A stretch of 7,444 bases of DNA, taken from Rhodospirillaceae bacterium. GTDB lineage: Bacteria > Pseudomonadota > Alphaproteobacteria > Rhodospirillales > Magnetovibrionaceae. The DNA is taken from the NCBI GenBank assembly GCA_029883045.1, contig JAOUJU010000083.1, positions 1-7,444 on the forward strand. Direction: 5' to 3'. Shown here one piece after another: positions 1-7,276 of this stretch (position 1 is the first letter of the stretch; each line of letters begins with the position of its first letter). A model generated the notes under the pieces. That model saw only the letters and a program-made list of their open reading frames with translations, did not search any database and was not told the origin of the DNA. The position numbers and the translations under genes were made by a program.

Positions 1-1121
1 GCGCCGGGCTAAAAAGCATGAGGCAGGAAGCCGACGACCTAAATTTAACACTTACAAAAGACCAAGCAAACGCAATGGCCGAAGCTAACGACAATATTAC
101 ACGAATGAAAGCTAATTTTACTTCATTCGGTAATACGTTAGCGGTCGAACTCGGCCCAGCTATCGCGGCGGTTACTAAATGGCTTGGCGAAAATATGCCG
201 ATAGCCGTAGCGGTTGCAAAGCTTGTTTGGTTAGACCTTGCGAGCGCTTGGCAAAAAGTAATTAAAGTAATGTCGTCTTTAATGATGCGCTTTCATCAAA
301 TACGCTCGGCGTTTACATTCGGCGAAGCGAAGGAACAAGCAATAAAGGACGTTGAAGAGTGGCGCGTTAAATCTAACGAAGCATCGCAAAACATGGCCGA
401 CAATTTCGTTAGACAACAAGAGATAGTAAAAGAGGCCGCCGCTAAATTTAAAGTCGATAAAGGCGAAGGCGTCAGCCTTATTCCGGCGAAAGAAGAACGC
501 GACGCGCAGTTATCTGAATTCGAAATGCTAATCGCCGAAACGAACGATATGTATAAAGCCGGACTCGATCGAATGACGGAGAACCAGATAGCGTCGATTG
601 AATTACGGAAGCAACGCGAAGAGTCCTATTTAAGCTCGTCGGCTAGTTTGCTCGGCAGTTTTTCACAAATTGCCGCCCAGTCGGGCAAAAAATCTTTTGC
701 CGCGTCGAAGGCGTTAGCCCGCGCCGAAACGATAGTAAGCACGTATAGCGCCGCACAAAAAGCGTACGCGTCGGCCGCTTCACTGGGGCCGATAGCCGGA
801 GGGCTTGCAGCGGCGGCGGCTATCGCTTCGGGTTTGGCTCGCCTTCAAAAAATTAACTCGACAAGCGCGGCGGGCGGTGGCGGCGGCGGTGGCGGCGGTG
901 GCGGCGGTGCCGTCGGTACTTATCCCGCGAACCCTGGTACCGGTTTTCCGACCGGGCCGATAGGCGCCCCGAATAACGCCCCCGAAAATCGAATAATTGT
1001 ACAAATCGGCGATCAACAATTAGCCGACCTCGTCGTTAAGGGTCAACAAATAGCGACAAGCTCAGACAGGATGGTTTTTCAGACCGACAACAATTTCGAA
1101 CGCGTCTCGATTGTAAGGTAA
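1..1121 (+). CDS. Phage tail tape measure protein, C-terminal part (5' end outside window)
   Basis: The protein spans the tail tube lumen, sets tail length and is released with DNA at infection. The frame is open to the left edge; the ATG at 18 is internal, because no ribosome site fits before it and the following residues look like mid-protein tape measure sequence. Counting from that ATG: residues 28-95 are a hydrophobic/amphipathic stretch (ELGPAIAAVTKWLG, then KLVWLDLASAW); about 100-210 are charged, probable coiled coil (KEQAIKDVEEW, EFEMLIAETNDM); 231-280 form the Ala-rich helix pair that closes many tape measure proteins (KALARAETIVSTYSAAQKA, then GGLAAAAAIASGLARLQKI); 286-297 are twelve glycines; the last 45 residues are a polar β-like tail. 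The stop lies 3 bases before the next tail gene. The family and the gene position agree. True length and any N-terminal domains cannot be seen. Confidence 0.87.
   Translation, partial: AGLKSMRQEADDLNLTLTKDQANAMAEANDNITRMKANFTSFGNTLAVELGPAIAAVTKWLGENMPIAVAVAKLVWLDLASAWQKVIKVMSSLMMRFHQIRSAFTFGEAKEQAIKDVEEWRVKSNEASQNMADNFVRQQEIVKEAAAKFKVDKGEGVSLIPAKEERDAQLSEFEMLIAETNDMYKAGLDRMTENQIASIELRKQREESYLSSSASLLGSFSQIAAQSGKKSFAASKALARAETIVSTYSAAQKAYASAASLGPIAGGLAAAAAIASGLARLQKINSTSAAGGGGGGGGGGGGAVGTYPANPGTGFPTGPIGAPNNAPENRIIVQIGDQQLADLVVKGQQIATSSDRMVFQTDNNFERVSIVR
873..908 (+). repeat. Poly-glycine codon tract (GGC/GGT, 12 codons)
   Basis: Twelve consecutive glycine codons of only GGC and GGT form a low-complexity GGYGGC run inside the tape measure gene. 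It encodes a flexible linker between the Ala-rich helical region and the short C-terminal tail. Such tracts can change length by slippage, in steps of three bases without frame loss. Confidence 0.85.
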
Positions 1122-1124
1122 AAA

Positions 1125-1865
1125 ATGGCTTACTTAACTTATACAGCAACCCGCGACATTATCCCCGCGCATACACAAACCGAGTTAGCAAGTAATGGCG
1201 GTTTCGACTCTGATACACTATGGGCAAAAGGTACCGGGTGGACGATAGCGGCCGGGGTCGCGACCCATGCCGCCGGCGTCGCGTCCGAACTCGACCAAGT
1301 CGAAGCCGTCACGGATAACACGGATTACATTCTAACGTATACAATCAGCGGTCGAACGGCTGGTACAATACAAGCCCGAATCGGAATAACGACAGGGGCG
1401 ATTCAGTCGGCCGACGGCACAGTCGTTGAAACCATAACCGCCGACGGCGATACGCTTTATTTTTCCGCCTCGGCTGATTTTGATGGAAGCATAGACGACG
1501 TAAGCTTAATTTTAACTAATTCGTTTTCTATCAATTTCGGAATTTATACACTAGGTTATAACAAACCAATTACCCGACATACCCATAAAGCGCTAGACGG
1601 TTCGACCGAAACCGTTTTAGTTCGCCGTGAAACGACTTGGGATATAACAACCGGCCTTATACTTTACGACGATTTACTATTGTCTGGCTGGTTAGAGTTT
1701 TTCGCAAGTGTCGGCGGTGGCGAATCGTTTACCCTCGACGTTCTAGGTTATGCGGACAATCCCCGTAATCCTGTTTCGGTAATCCTTGAAGACGACCCCG
1801 TATACAATAACGAAAACAAGTCGGATTACTGGCGAATTTCTTTTCAGGCGCGGGCATTGCCTTAA
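1125..1865 (+). CDS. Minor tail protein, distal-tail-like, with inserted carbohydrate-binding-like module
   Basis: A 246-residue β-rich protein in the slot between tape measure and tail tip, where siphoviruses place the distal tail (Dit-like) ring protein. Residues 1-20 (MAYLTYTATRDIIPAH) and 133-246 (SINFGIYTLGYNKPITRHTH, RRETTWDI, SGWLEFFASVGGGESFTLD, WRISFQARALP) look like one compact minor tail domain. Residues 21-131 look like a separate β-sandwich module of the kind often found in phage and marine structural proteins: it opens ELASNGGFDSD, continues KGTGWTIAAGVATHAAG and closes FDGSIDDVSL. It probably binds a surface glycan. AAGG at 1115-1118 is a ribosome site 6 bases before ATG, and the start lies 3 bases after the upstream stop. 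The Dit role is inferred from position and fold pattern; 'minor tail protein' is the safer name. Confidence 0.75.
   Translation: MAYLTYTATRDIIPAHTQTELASNGGFDSDTLWAKGTGWTIAAGVATHAAGVASELDQVEAVTDNTDYILTYTISGRTAGTIQARIGITTGAIQSADGTVVETITADGDTLYFSASADFDGSIDDVSLILTNSFSINFGIYTLGYNKPITRHTHKALDGSTETVLVRRETTWDITTGLILYDDLLLSGWLEFFASVGGGESFTLDVLGYADNPRNPVSVILEDDPVYNNENKSDYWRISFQARALP
1185..1517 (+). other. Carbohydrate-binding/galactose-binding-like module within the 246-aa tail protein
   Basis: This stretch encodes residues 21-131. The pattern NGGFDSD, GTGWTIAAG, a middle YILTYTISG strand and a final DFDGSIDDVSL strand is typical of jelly-roll modules attached to many phage tail and adhesion proteins. 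Removing it would join residues 1-20 to the strand SINFGIYTL, which reads as a continuous tail-protein domain, so it appears to be an insertion. Ligand binding is inferred from module type; no binding residues can be assigned from sequence alone. Confidence 0.6.
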
Positions 1866-4800
1866 TGCGAACATTCAATACTAACTACGCGTTAGTTTCG
1901 GAAAGTATAAGTAAAACGTTACGCATTACGGTACGCGTCGACTTTTCCGATACCTTTACCGACCCCGTCTATTTTACGTCCCATTCAGACAGTGCAACCC
2001 CTGGCGGCGCGGTGGTGTATCCCTCGACGTTTGTTCGTGGTGGCGCGGTGTCACAAGACTTGTCTAATGTAATAACTAGCATCGGCGGCATGTCGTTAGA
2101 ATTTCGCGACGATAGCGGCGCATTAACTAGCTTAATCGGTAGCAAATTACAAACAAGCGACAAGGGCTTAAATTTAAAGCGAGTAACTGTTTATAAAGGT
2201 TTCGAGGGTTTAGCATGGGCGGATTATGAAACGGTAATTACTCAAGTCGTCGGGGAACTAAGCTACGAAAACGGGTTATATATTATTGATTGCGAAGACG
2301 TCCAGCGAATCGCTAAAAAAACAGTTTTCGACGTAAAACAAACAAATCTAACCGATAGCGTTACATTAACCGAAACGACAAGCCTTTCGGTGGTTACGTC
2401 TAACGGTTTCGAGCTTGTCGCCCACGGGACGAGCTATACCGACGCGCCGAGCGCCGAGGTCGGTTATATTCAAATCGACGACGAAATTATACGTTATACC
2501 GGTAAAACGGCGTCGTCGTTTACTGGATTAACGCGCGGTGTCCTGGGGACGGTAGCCGCCGAGCATACCGTCGACTTAACGGTTAGTACGGATAAAAGGA
2601 CGAAGGTAATAGAAGTCGTCTATTTAGAGTTACCGGTTATTAAGTTAATTTATGCCATGCTAACAGGCGACTTATACAACCAAACAGGTAAAACGCTCCC
2701 GACCCACTGGCAACTTGAAGCCTCGACCGATTACGTTAACCTTTCAGCGTTTACCGGCATCGGTGCCGATTTATGGGATACGTCCGACGATAGTACAGGC
2801 GTTATTACGCGGCTCGTCGGATTAACTAAAATCGACGGCAAGCAATTTATAGAACAACAATTATTACCCCTTGTCGGTTGCTTTATGCCGATTAATACGT
2901 CCGGGCAATGGTCTATTAGAAAGCGCGCGCAAGTGCTAGAAACCAGCGCCGCCGACGTAACTATTAACGATTCTAATATTATCAGCGTTAGCGCCTTAGT
3001 ATATGAATATTCGGCGATACGTAATCAATTTGTAATAGAGTGGAATTACTCGGCATTTACGCAAGATTTTACGCGGAAAAGTTCATACGTTTTTACTGAC
3101 AGTATAGCGAAGTATAAAGCGTCGCCAGTTGAAACGGTAAAACTTCGCGCCCTTCATGGTTCAAGACATACCGCGCAAGCCGTCGCCCGAATCGTCGAAT
3201 TTATGGCCGAACGCCGCGCGTATCCGCCTATAAAAACGAGCGTTAAGTTATTGCCTAGCCTCGAACGTCTCGAAGTCGGCGACGTGGTACGCTTTGTCCC
3301 GTCTAACGTTAAAGACCATACCGGCAGCGAAACCGATTACAGTATAAACCGCGCTTTCGAAATACAGCGGTTAAGCGTCGACTTAATAACCGGCCTAGTA
3401 TCTGCCGATCTGGCCGGAAGTTCGCAACCGGCCGAAACGTTAAACTATGTCGAATCTAGTACGGTCGTTGATAACGCGTATTATTCAACCGTCGGCGCGA
3501 CAGGAACTAACATTAACACCCTTTCGAGTTATTCCGCCGGAACAATTACCGGCGCCGAATCGTTAACCGGTGGCGCGACAATGGCCGCCGGTATCTGGTA
3601 CCACGACGGCGACTTAACAATCGCCAGCGGTGTAACGGTAACAATTTCCGATAATGTCTGGCTATTAATAAAAGGGCATTTAACCGTAAATGGTACTATT
3701 GACGGCATAGGCGGTGGTATATCGGCGATTACATCGTCGACAAGTCTTAACGGAACAGCAAATAGCGGCGGCTATTTCGGCCAAGCGCGGGCAATGGGGG
3801 GGATGCGGTCGGAGGTTGGTGCTTTTGCGAAAGGTCAATCGTATCAAGGGGCATTAACATCTAGCGCATTAAGTGGCGTCGCCGCGTCGTTACCTGTTTT
3901 AAATATTGAATACAACGGAACAACGATAAGCGAATTAGTAACGCTCGACTTACGAGGTACCGGCGGCGCGGCCGGCGGTGTTGCCGATCGAATAACAATC
4001 GGGCAAACACTAGACACGGGCAAAGCTGGCGGCGCCGGCGGGGCCGGGTTAATGGTTTTGTCGCGCGGTATGAGTTTCGGCGCGTCGGGGTTAATTAACT
4101 TGTCGGGGAATGACGGAACCGCCGCGAGTTCGTCTTATACGGCTTCGTTCATATATGCGGGTTCTGGTGGTGGCGGGCTACCTGGCGCGTTTTATCTATT
4201 TTTAGACGGTGCGACCGCAACGATTCCACAATTACCCGGAAAGTTTGTGGCGTCGTCTGGCGCATGTCCTCTGCCAGCAAATAGCCATATCGCCGACGCC
4301 AAAACGAAAAGCGGGATTTATGAATTATACCAATATCAACAACCCGTATATAGTGCATTTCCTTTTGATACCGCCGCCCAAAATTTCGGCCTCGCCGCCT
4401 CTCGTATACAGTTTGTACCCGAAAACGAAACCGCCGCCGCCGACCCGAACGCGACCGCCCCGCCGCCGCCGACTTCCGTAACGTTGGCAAGTGGAACGAC
4501 TATTTTATTAGACCACGACGACGGCACACAATCGGAACGAATCAAAGTAACTTGGACAAAGCCCGCCGACCCGACCGTCGATAGGTATTGGCTCGAACTA
4601 AAACTAAATGCCGAAGCATCGACCGAATATAGATTAGTAACAACCGTTTTAAATTGGGACGCTCAAACAGCATTTATTACAAACGTTAAAGGCGGCGAAA
4701 TCGTCGACGTTAGAATCGCGGCGGTGAATAAGTACGACTATCGCTCGGACTGGGTCGAAGTTACAGGGCATACGGTAATAGGTAAGACCGCGCCCCCGGC

Positions 4801-5740
4801 CGACGTGACGTCGTTAATCGCATTACAAACCGGCGATAATATGGTTTTTAAGTGGCCGCAAGTCGCCGACAAGGATTTAAGCGGCTACGAATTAAGGTAC
4901 GGCCCGCAAAGTGTCGAAAGCTGGAGCGATGCGACGCCCTTTACTAAATCCATGAAAGGAACGAGCATAACGTCGGCAGCGGTGCCGCCTGGTGCCTGGC
5001 GATTTTATATTAAAGCGGTCGACACAAGCGGGAATTACTCGACTAACTATGTTTATAAAGACGCCACGTATATTAATACGCTCGATATTGTTTTCGAAAA
5101 TGAAGAGGCGCCCGACTGGTTAGGAACTAAAACAAATCTTATTAAGCATTGGACGGGTAAGCTAGTCCCTGACTCCCAAAATTTAGCAAGCGCCGATTTA
5201 TGGGATACGTTCGACGTCTTCGTACCGAATCCATACCCGACGGCAACGTATGACGCCCCCGAGGTCGATATCGGATTCGACGATACGGTTAGAGTTTGGG
5301 CCGCGATTATTTCAGCGCTTGGCCCTGGGGAAGCCGGCGAAGCCGCGCCACAATATGCAATAGATTACAAACTAGCCGCCGGCGCCTATGATGGTTTCCA
5401 GGACTGGGACGTCGGCGAAATCGAATTACGCTATTTAACCTCGCGTGTATCTGTTACCACGGCGACCGGCGTTTATTACTTGTCGAGTTTTTCCCATACC
5501 GTCGATTTACGCGAACGAACCCAAAAGGCCAGCGGAATAGCAATAGCCGCCGCCGGTACATTAATTACCTTTCCTATTTCATTTCATACCGCCCCCTTTG
5601 TACGCGTTTTTATTGACGGTTCGAGCGCGCTATACGCAACAAATACAAGCGTTACGACGACGGGATTTACTATACACGTTTTTAACAGCTCAGGAACGGA
5701 CGTAGGCGGCGTCGTTAACTGGGAAGCGACCGGAGTTTAA
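1865..5740 (+). CDS. Tail tip / host-specificity protein (lambda J-like hub with C-terminal adhesion domains)
   Basis: A 1291-residue tail tip protein, expected to close the tube as a trimeric hub and contact the host. Residues 1-525 are hub-like (MRTFNTNYALVSESISKTLR, ELSYENGLYIIDCEDVQRIA, KLLPSLERLEVGDVVRF) and include at about 200-235 the recurrent phage hub motif GYIQIDDEIIRYTG plus TRGVLGTVAAEHT. Residues 555-800 form a Gly-rich β region (HLTVNGTIDGIGGG, GGAAGG, GGAGGAG, GSGGGG). A proline hinge APPPPT (865-870) leads to two fibronectin-III-like domains, about 870-970 and 976-1068. Residues 1083-1225 resemble the conserved segment before the C-terminus of J-like proteins (DWDVGEIELRYL, HTVDLRER). 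The last 66 residues resemble an H-type-lectin-like end (FPISFHTAPFVRVFIDG, TTTGFTIHV, VNWEATGV). The start overlaps the upstream stop by one base (TAATG) without a clear ribosome site, so translation is probably coupled. No active-site motif was seen. Confidence 0.83.
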   Translation: MRTFNTNYALVSESISKTLRITVRVDFSDTFTDPVYFTSHSDSATPGGAVVYPSTFVRGGAVSQDLSNVITSIGGMSLEFRDDSGALTSLIGSKLQTSDKGLNLKRVTVYKGFEGLAWADYETVITQVVGELSYENGLYIIDCEDVQRIAKKTVFDVKQTNLTDSVTLTETTSLSVVTSNGFELVAHGTSYTDAPSAEVGYIQIDDEIIRYTGKTASSFTGLTRGVLGTVAAEHTVDLTVSTDKRTKVIEVVYLELPVIKLIYAMLTGDLYNQTGKTLPTHWQLEASTDYVNLSAFTGIGADLWDTSDDSTGVITRLVGLTKIDGKQFIEQQLLPLVGCFMPINTSGQWSIRKRAQVLETSAADVTINDSNIISVSALVYEYSAIRNQFVIEWNYSAFTQDFTRKSSYVFTDSIAKYKASPVETVKLRALHGSRHTAQAVARIVEFMAERRAYPPIKTSVKLLPSLERLEVGDVVRFVPSNVKDHTGSETDYSINRAFEIQRLSVDLITGLVSADLAGSSQPAETLNYVESSTVVDNAYYSTVGATGTNINTLSSYSAGTITGAESLTGGATMAAGIWYHDGDLTIASGVTVTISDNVWLLIKGHLTVNGTIDGIGGGISAITSSTSLNGTANSGGYFGQARAMGGMRSEVGAFAKGQSYQGALTSSALSGVAASLPVLNIEYNGTTISELVTLDLRGTGGAAGGVADRITIGQTLDTGKAGGAGGAGLMVLSRGMSFGASGLINLSGNDGTAASSSYTASFIYAGSGGGGLPGAFYLFLDGATATIPQLPGKFVASSGACPLPANSHIADAKTKSGIYELYQYQQPVYSAFPFDTAAQNFGLAASRIQFVPENETAAADPNATAPPPPTSVTLASGTTILLDHDDGTQSERIKVTWTKPADPTVDRYWLELKLNAEASTEYRLVTTVLNWDAQTAFITNVKGGEIVDVRIAAVNKYDYRSDWVEVTGHTVIGKTAPPADVTSLIALQTGDNMVFKWPQVADKDLSGYELRYGPQSVESWSDATPFTKSMKGTSITSAAVPPGAWRFYIKAVDTSGNYSTNYVYKDATYINTLDIVFENEEAPDWLGTKTNLIKHWTGKLVPDSQNLASADLWDTFDVFVPNPYPTATYDAPEVDIGFDDTVRVWAAIISALGPGEAGEAAPQYAIDYKLAAGAYDGFQDWDVGEIELRYLTSRVSVTTATGVYYLSSFSHTVDLRERTQKASGIAIAAAGTLITFPISFHTAPFVRVFIDGSSALYATNTSVTTTGFTIHVFNSSGTDVGGVVNWEATGV
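3527..4264 (+). other. Glycine-rich β region of the tail tip protein (candidate adhesin segment)
   Basis: This segment encodes residues 555-800 of the tail tip protein, between the hub and the fibronectin-III repeats. It has short alternating β-strand turns (DGDLTIASGVTVTISD, GHLTVNGTIDG) followed by clustered glycine runs separated by 20-60 residues. The composition recalls β-solenoid and polyglycine-type phage adhesins. The boundaries are approximate and the adhesive role is inferred. Confidence 0.5.
5537..5740 (+). other. Lectin-like C-terminal domain of the tail tip protein
   Basis: It encodes about residues 1225-1291. The succession GTLITFPISFHTAPFVRVFI, a variable turn, TTTGFTIHVFNSSGT and the terminal VNWEATGV matches the strand order of H-type-lectin-like and related C-terminal domains in phage tail proteins: F-P-aromatic opening, central T-G-F, closing W-x-A-x-G. 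Location at the very end suits a host-contacting role. Sugar specificity cannot be read. Confidence 0.55.
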
Positions 5741-5746
5741 CGAATT

Positions 5747-6838
5747 ATGACAGTTAGTACCTTTAATCAACCCGATTATACAGTCGACACAGCAACGGAA
5801 TATAAAACAAACATCGACGCCGCCGTCGCGGTGGTATCAAACGTCGCCGCCGATTTTGCGCCCCATGAAGCGGCGACGCCAAATATGACAGTATTAATAG
5901 ACGCGGGCAAATTGTACGCCGACGGTACCCTTACAGAACAAACGCAACAAACAAGCGCAACAATAACCGCCCCGACAACAAACCCAAGAATAGATAGAAT
6001 TGTAATCGACGGTAGTACGGGCGCGGTTTCAGTCATTACGGGCGCCGAGGCCGCAAGCCCGACCGCCCCCGCCTTTACGGACGGCGCCATACCGATAGCC
6101 CAAATATTACTAGCAATTTCGACAACCGCGATTACTGATAGTTTAATTACCGACGAACGCGCGCTATTTTTTAGTGTTGCCGATTACGCAAAGATTGACG
6201 CCGCCGAAACTATTACAGGCGACTGGACTTTCGCGGGCGCGTTAAGTGGTCAGGATATCAGCGACAACGGCGTCGGGGTACAGATCGGAAGCCCGACCGG
6301 CGGGGCGAAGGGCGCCGGGACGGTAAATATAGCCGGCGGGGTTTACGACAACGGTACACAATTAGCGGCCCCGACGACAGTTACCGGGTACTATTCCGCG
6401 CAAAATATAACCATTGATAATGCGGGCGGTAGTACTGCCTCATTTTCGCTTGGGAGCTATATCGGCGCGGCTTGGGAAAGCGTCGGGCCGACTGGTAGCG
6501 GTGCTGCAAATATTTGGACGGCGTTAGACGCCGTACCGTCGACGGCGACCGGCTTATTATTAAAAGCCTATTTATCGGCGACCGGTTCGACAAATGGTAC
6601 GACTTATCAACAATTATTATACGCTCGCCGGACAGGTTCGGGACTCGCTACAAGTAATTCAACGGTCGCGGCGGCAAATGCTTTTACTAACCGTTCCGGC
6701 GCTAGTCAATTAGGTCAAGCTGTATCAGTTTTCCCTATTGCGATAGATTCTAGTTTAAGGTTTGATTTATATTTTATCATTAGCGGTAGCCCGTCGCCGT
6801 CGATTTCGTCGTTATCGTTAGTCGGCTGGATTGAATAG
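5747..6838 (+). CDS. Tail fibre / receptor-binding protein
   Basis: A 363-residue fibre-type protein. Residues 1-140 form an attachment domain common in phage baseplate and fibre proteins: TPNMTVLIDAGKLYADG, TAPTTNPRIDRIVIDGSTG, GAIPIAQILLAIS and LITDERAL. Residues 145-205 are a shaft/linker with two recurrent fibre motifs, ETITGDWTFAG and GSPTGGAKGAGTVNIAGGVY. Residues 212-363 form a Ser/Thr/Gly/Ala-rich β domain ending SLSLVGWIE, which I do not recognise and which is the likely receptor-binding tip. It starts 6 bases after the tail-tip stop, with GGAG at 5732-5735 as ribosome site (11 bases, slightly long). It is the last rightward tail gene visible; its TAG directly abuts the stop of a leftward gene. 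No chaperone-like gene follows. The class is well supported; the receptor is unknown. Confidence 0.8.
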   Translation: MTVSTFNQPDYTVDTATEYKTNIDAAVAVVSNVAADFAPHEAATPNMTVLIDAGKLYADGTLTEQTQQTSATITAPTTNPRIDRIVIDGSTGAVSVITGAEAASPTAPAFTDGAIPIAQILLAISTTAITDSLITDERALFFSVADYAKIDAAETITGDWTFAGALSGQDISDNGVGVQIGSPTGGAKGAGTVNIAGGVYDNGTQLAAPTTVTGYYSAQNITIDNAGGSTASFSLGSYIGAAWESVGPTGSGAANIWTALDAVPSTATGLLLKAYLSATGSTNGTTYQQLLYARRTGSGLATSNSTVAAANAFTNRSGASQLGQAVSVFPIAIDSSLRFDLYFIISGSPSPSISSLSLVGWIE

Positions 6839-7276
6839 TTATATACAATAGCTAAACTGGGGCGCGCTATGATCGTTCGAGGCGTCATTTATCGCGCTTA
6901 AATGGTGCATTAATTCGTGATTTATTACGCATATAATACAATCGTTATCAAGCGTACTAATAAGCGCGGTCGCGCCTTCGTAATAATATCGGCCGTATAC
7001 CCTGTAACCGTTTTCGTCGTATAGTATTTCGTCGACAATAATAACAAGCGCGCCCGGTGTCACTTTAGAAAACCCCGCACAATTCGTTATTGCTAAATAT
7101 TGCGCGGCGACGTCTTTTAAGGTCGGCGCGGTATCGCCGAGCGTTTTAAAATTGCGGATTCGTAACCCCGTGTCGTTGTCTATTTCGTCGTATTCATAGC
7201 CGTAACCGTGGTTATCATCCGGCGGCGCGCAGGCGACGAAAAGTAGACAAGTTAGTATTAAAAAAAGACGTTTCAT
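6839..7276 (-). CDS. Putative lipoprotein with HExxH metallopeptidase-like motif
   Basis: The 145-residue product starts MKRLFLILTCLLFVAC: a short basic N-terminus, a hydrophobic core and a lipobox ending at Cys16. Signal peptidase II cleavage should leave a lipid-anchored protein; Ala at +2 suits the outer membrane. Residues 120-124 are HELMH, a zincin HExxH motif giving two His zinc ligands and a catalytic Glu. It follows a hydrophobic strand/helix (CIICVI) and is followed by H125, D131, D135 and H136 as possible third ligands. The spacing does not match HExxHxxGxxH, since Asn occupies the third-His site. Cys66, 113, 116 and 144 could form disulfides. ATG at 7274-7276 is the only plausible start, as an in-frame stop lies 27 bases upstream; no close Shine-Dalgarno is seen. 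It is antiparallel to the tail operon and shares its CpG-rich style. Exclusion, envelope processing or lysogenic conversion are possible; none is shown. Confidence 0.7.
   Translation of the reverse strand: MKRLFLILTCLLFVACAPPDDNHGYGYEYDEIDNDTGLRIRNFKTLGDTAPTLKDVAAQYLAITNCAGFSKVTPGALVIIVDEILYDENGYRVYGRYYYEGATALISTLDNDCIICVINHELMHHLSAINDASNDHSAPQFSYCI
6905..6919 (-). other. HELMH zinc-binding motif
   Basis: These 15 bases encode His120-Glu-Leu-Met-His124 of the lipoprotein, matching the HExxH signature of zincin metallopeptidases. It is preceded by hydrophobic residues, as in active-site helices. HExxH occurs by chance in unrelated proteins, but its context near the C-terminus of a secreted protein with further His and Asp residues makes a real metal site plausible. 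Confidence 0.55.

Noticed and set aside
18..20. ATG at 18 as the true start of the tape measure gene
   Set aside because: The frame is open to the window edge, there is no ribosome site before it, and the following residues look like the interior of a tape measure protein.
780..1019. 79-codon leftward frame opposite the tape measure gene
   Set aside because: It is antisense to the Ala/Gly-rich coding region; the product is Arg/Ala low-complexity sequence mirrored from GCC/GGC codons, with no start signals.
1139..1321. 60-codon leftward frame opposite the distal-tail-like gene
   Set aside because: It lies wholly within the carbohydrate-binding-like module region on the opposite strand and has no independent support.
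4149..4490. Overlapping open frames on both strands (113 and 90 codons)
   Set aside because: Both lie inside the well-supported tail tip gene; their products are Arg- or Pro-rich shadows of GCC-rich codons without recognisable features.
5776..6090. 104-codon leftward frame with hydrophobic stretches
   Set aside because: It is antisense to the conserved N-terminal attachment domain of the fibre; the hydrophobicity comes from complementing Asp/Thr/Ala codons.
6381..6593. 70-codon leftward frame
   Set aside because: Antisense to the fibre C-terminal domain, with no ribosome site and a biased Arg/Ser composition.
6836..6859. Bidirectional terminator at the convergent gene junction
   Set aside because: Only a 4-bp AGTT/AACT pairing was found, with no GC-rich stem and no T-run.
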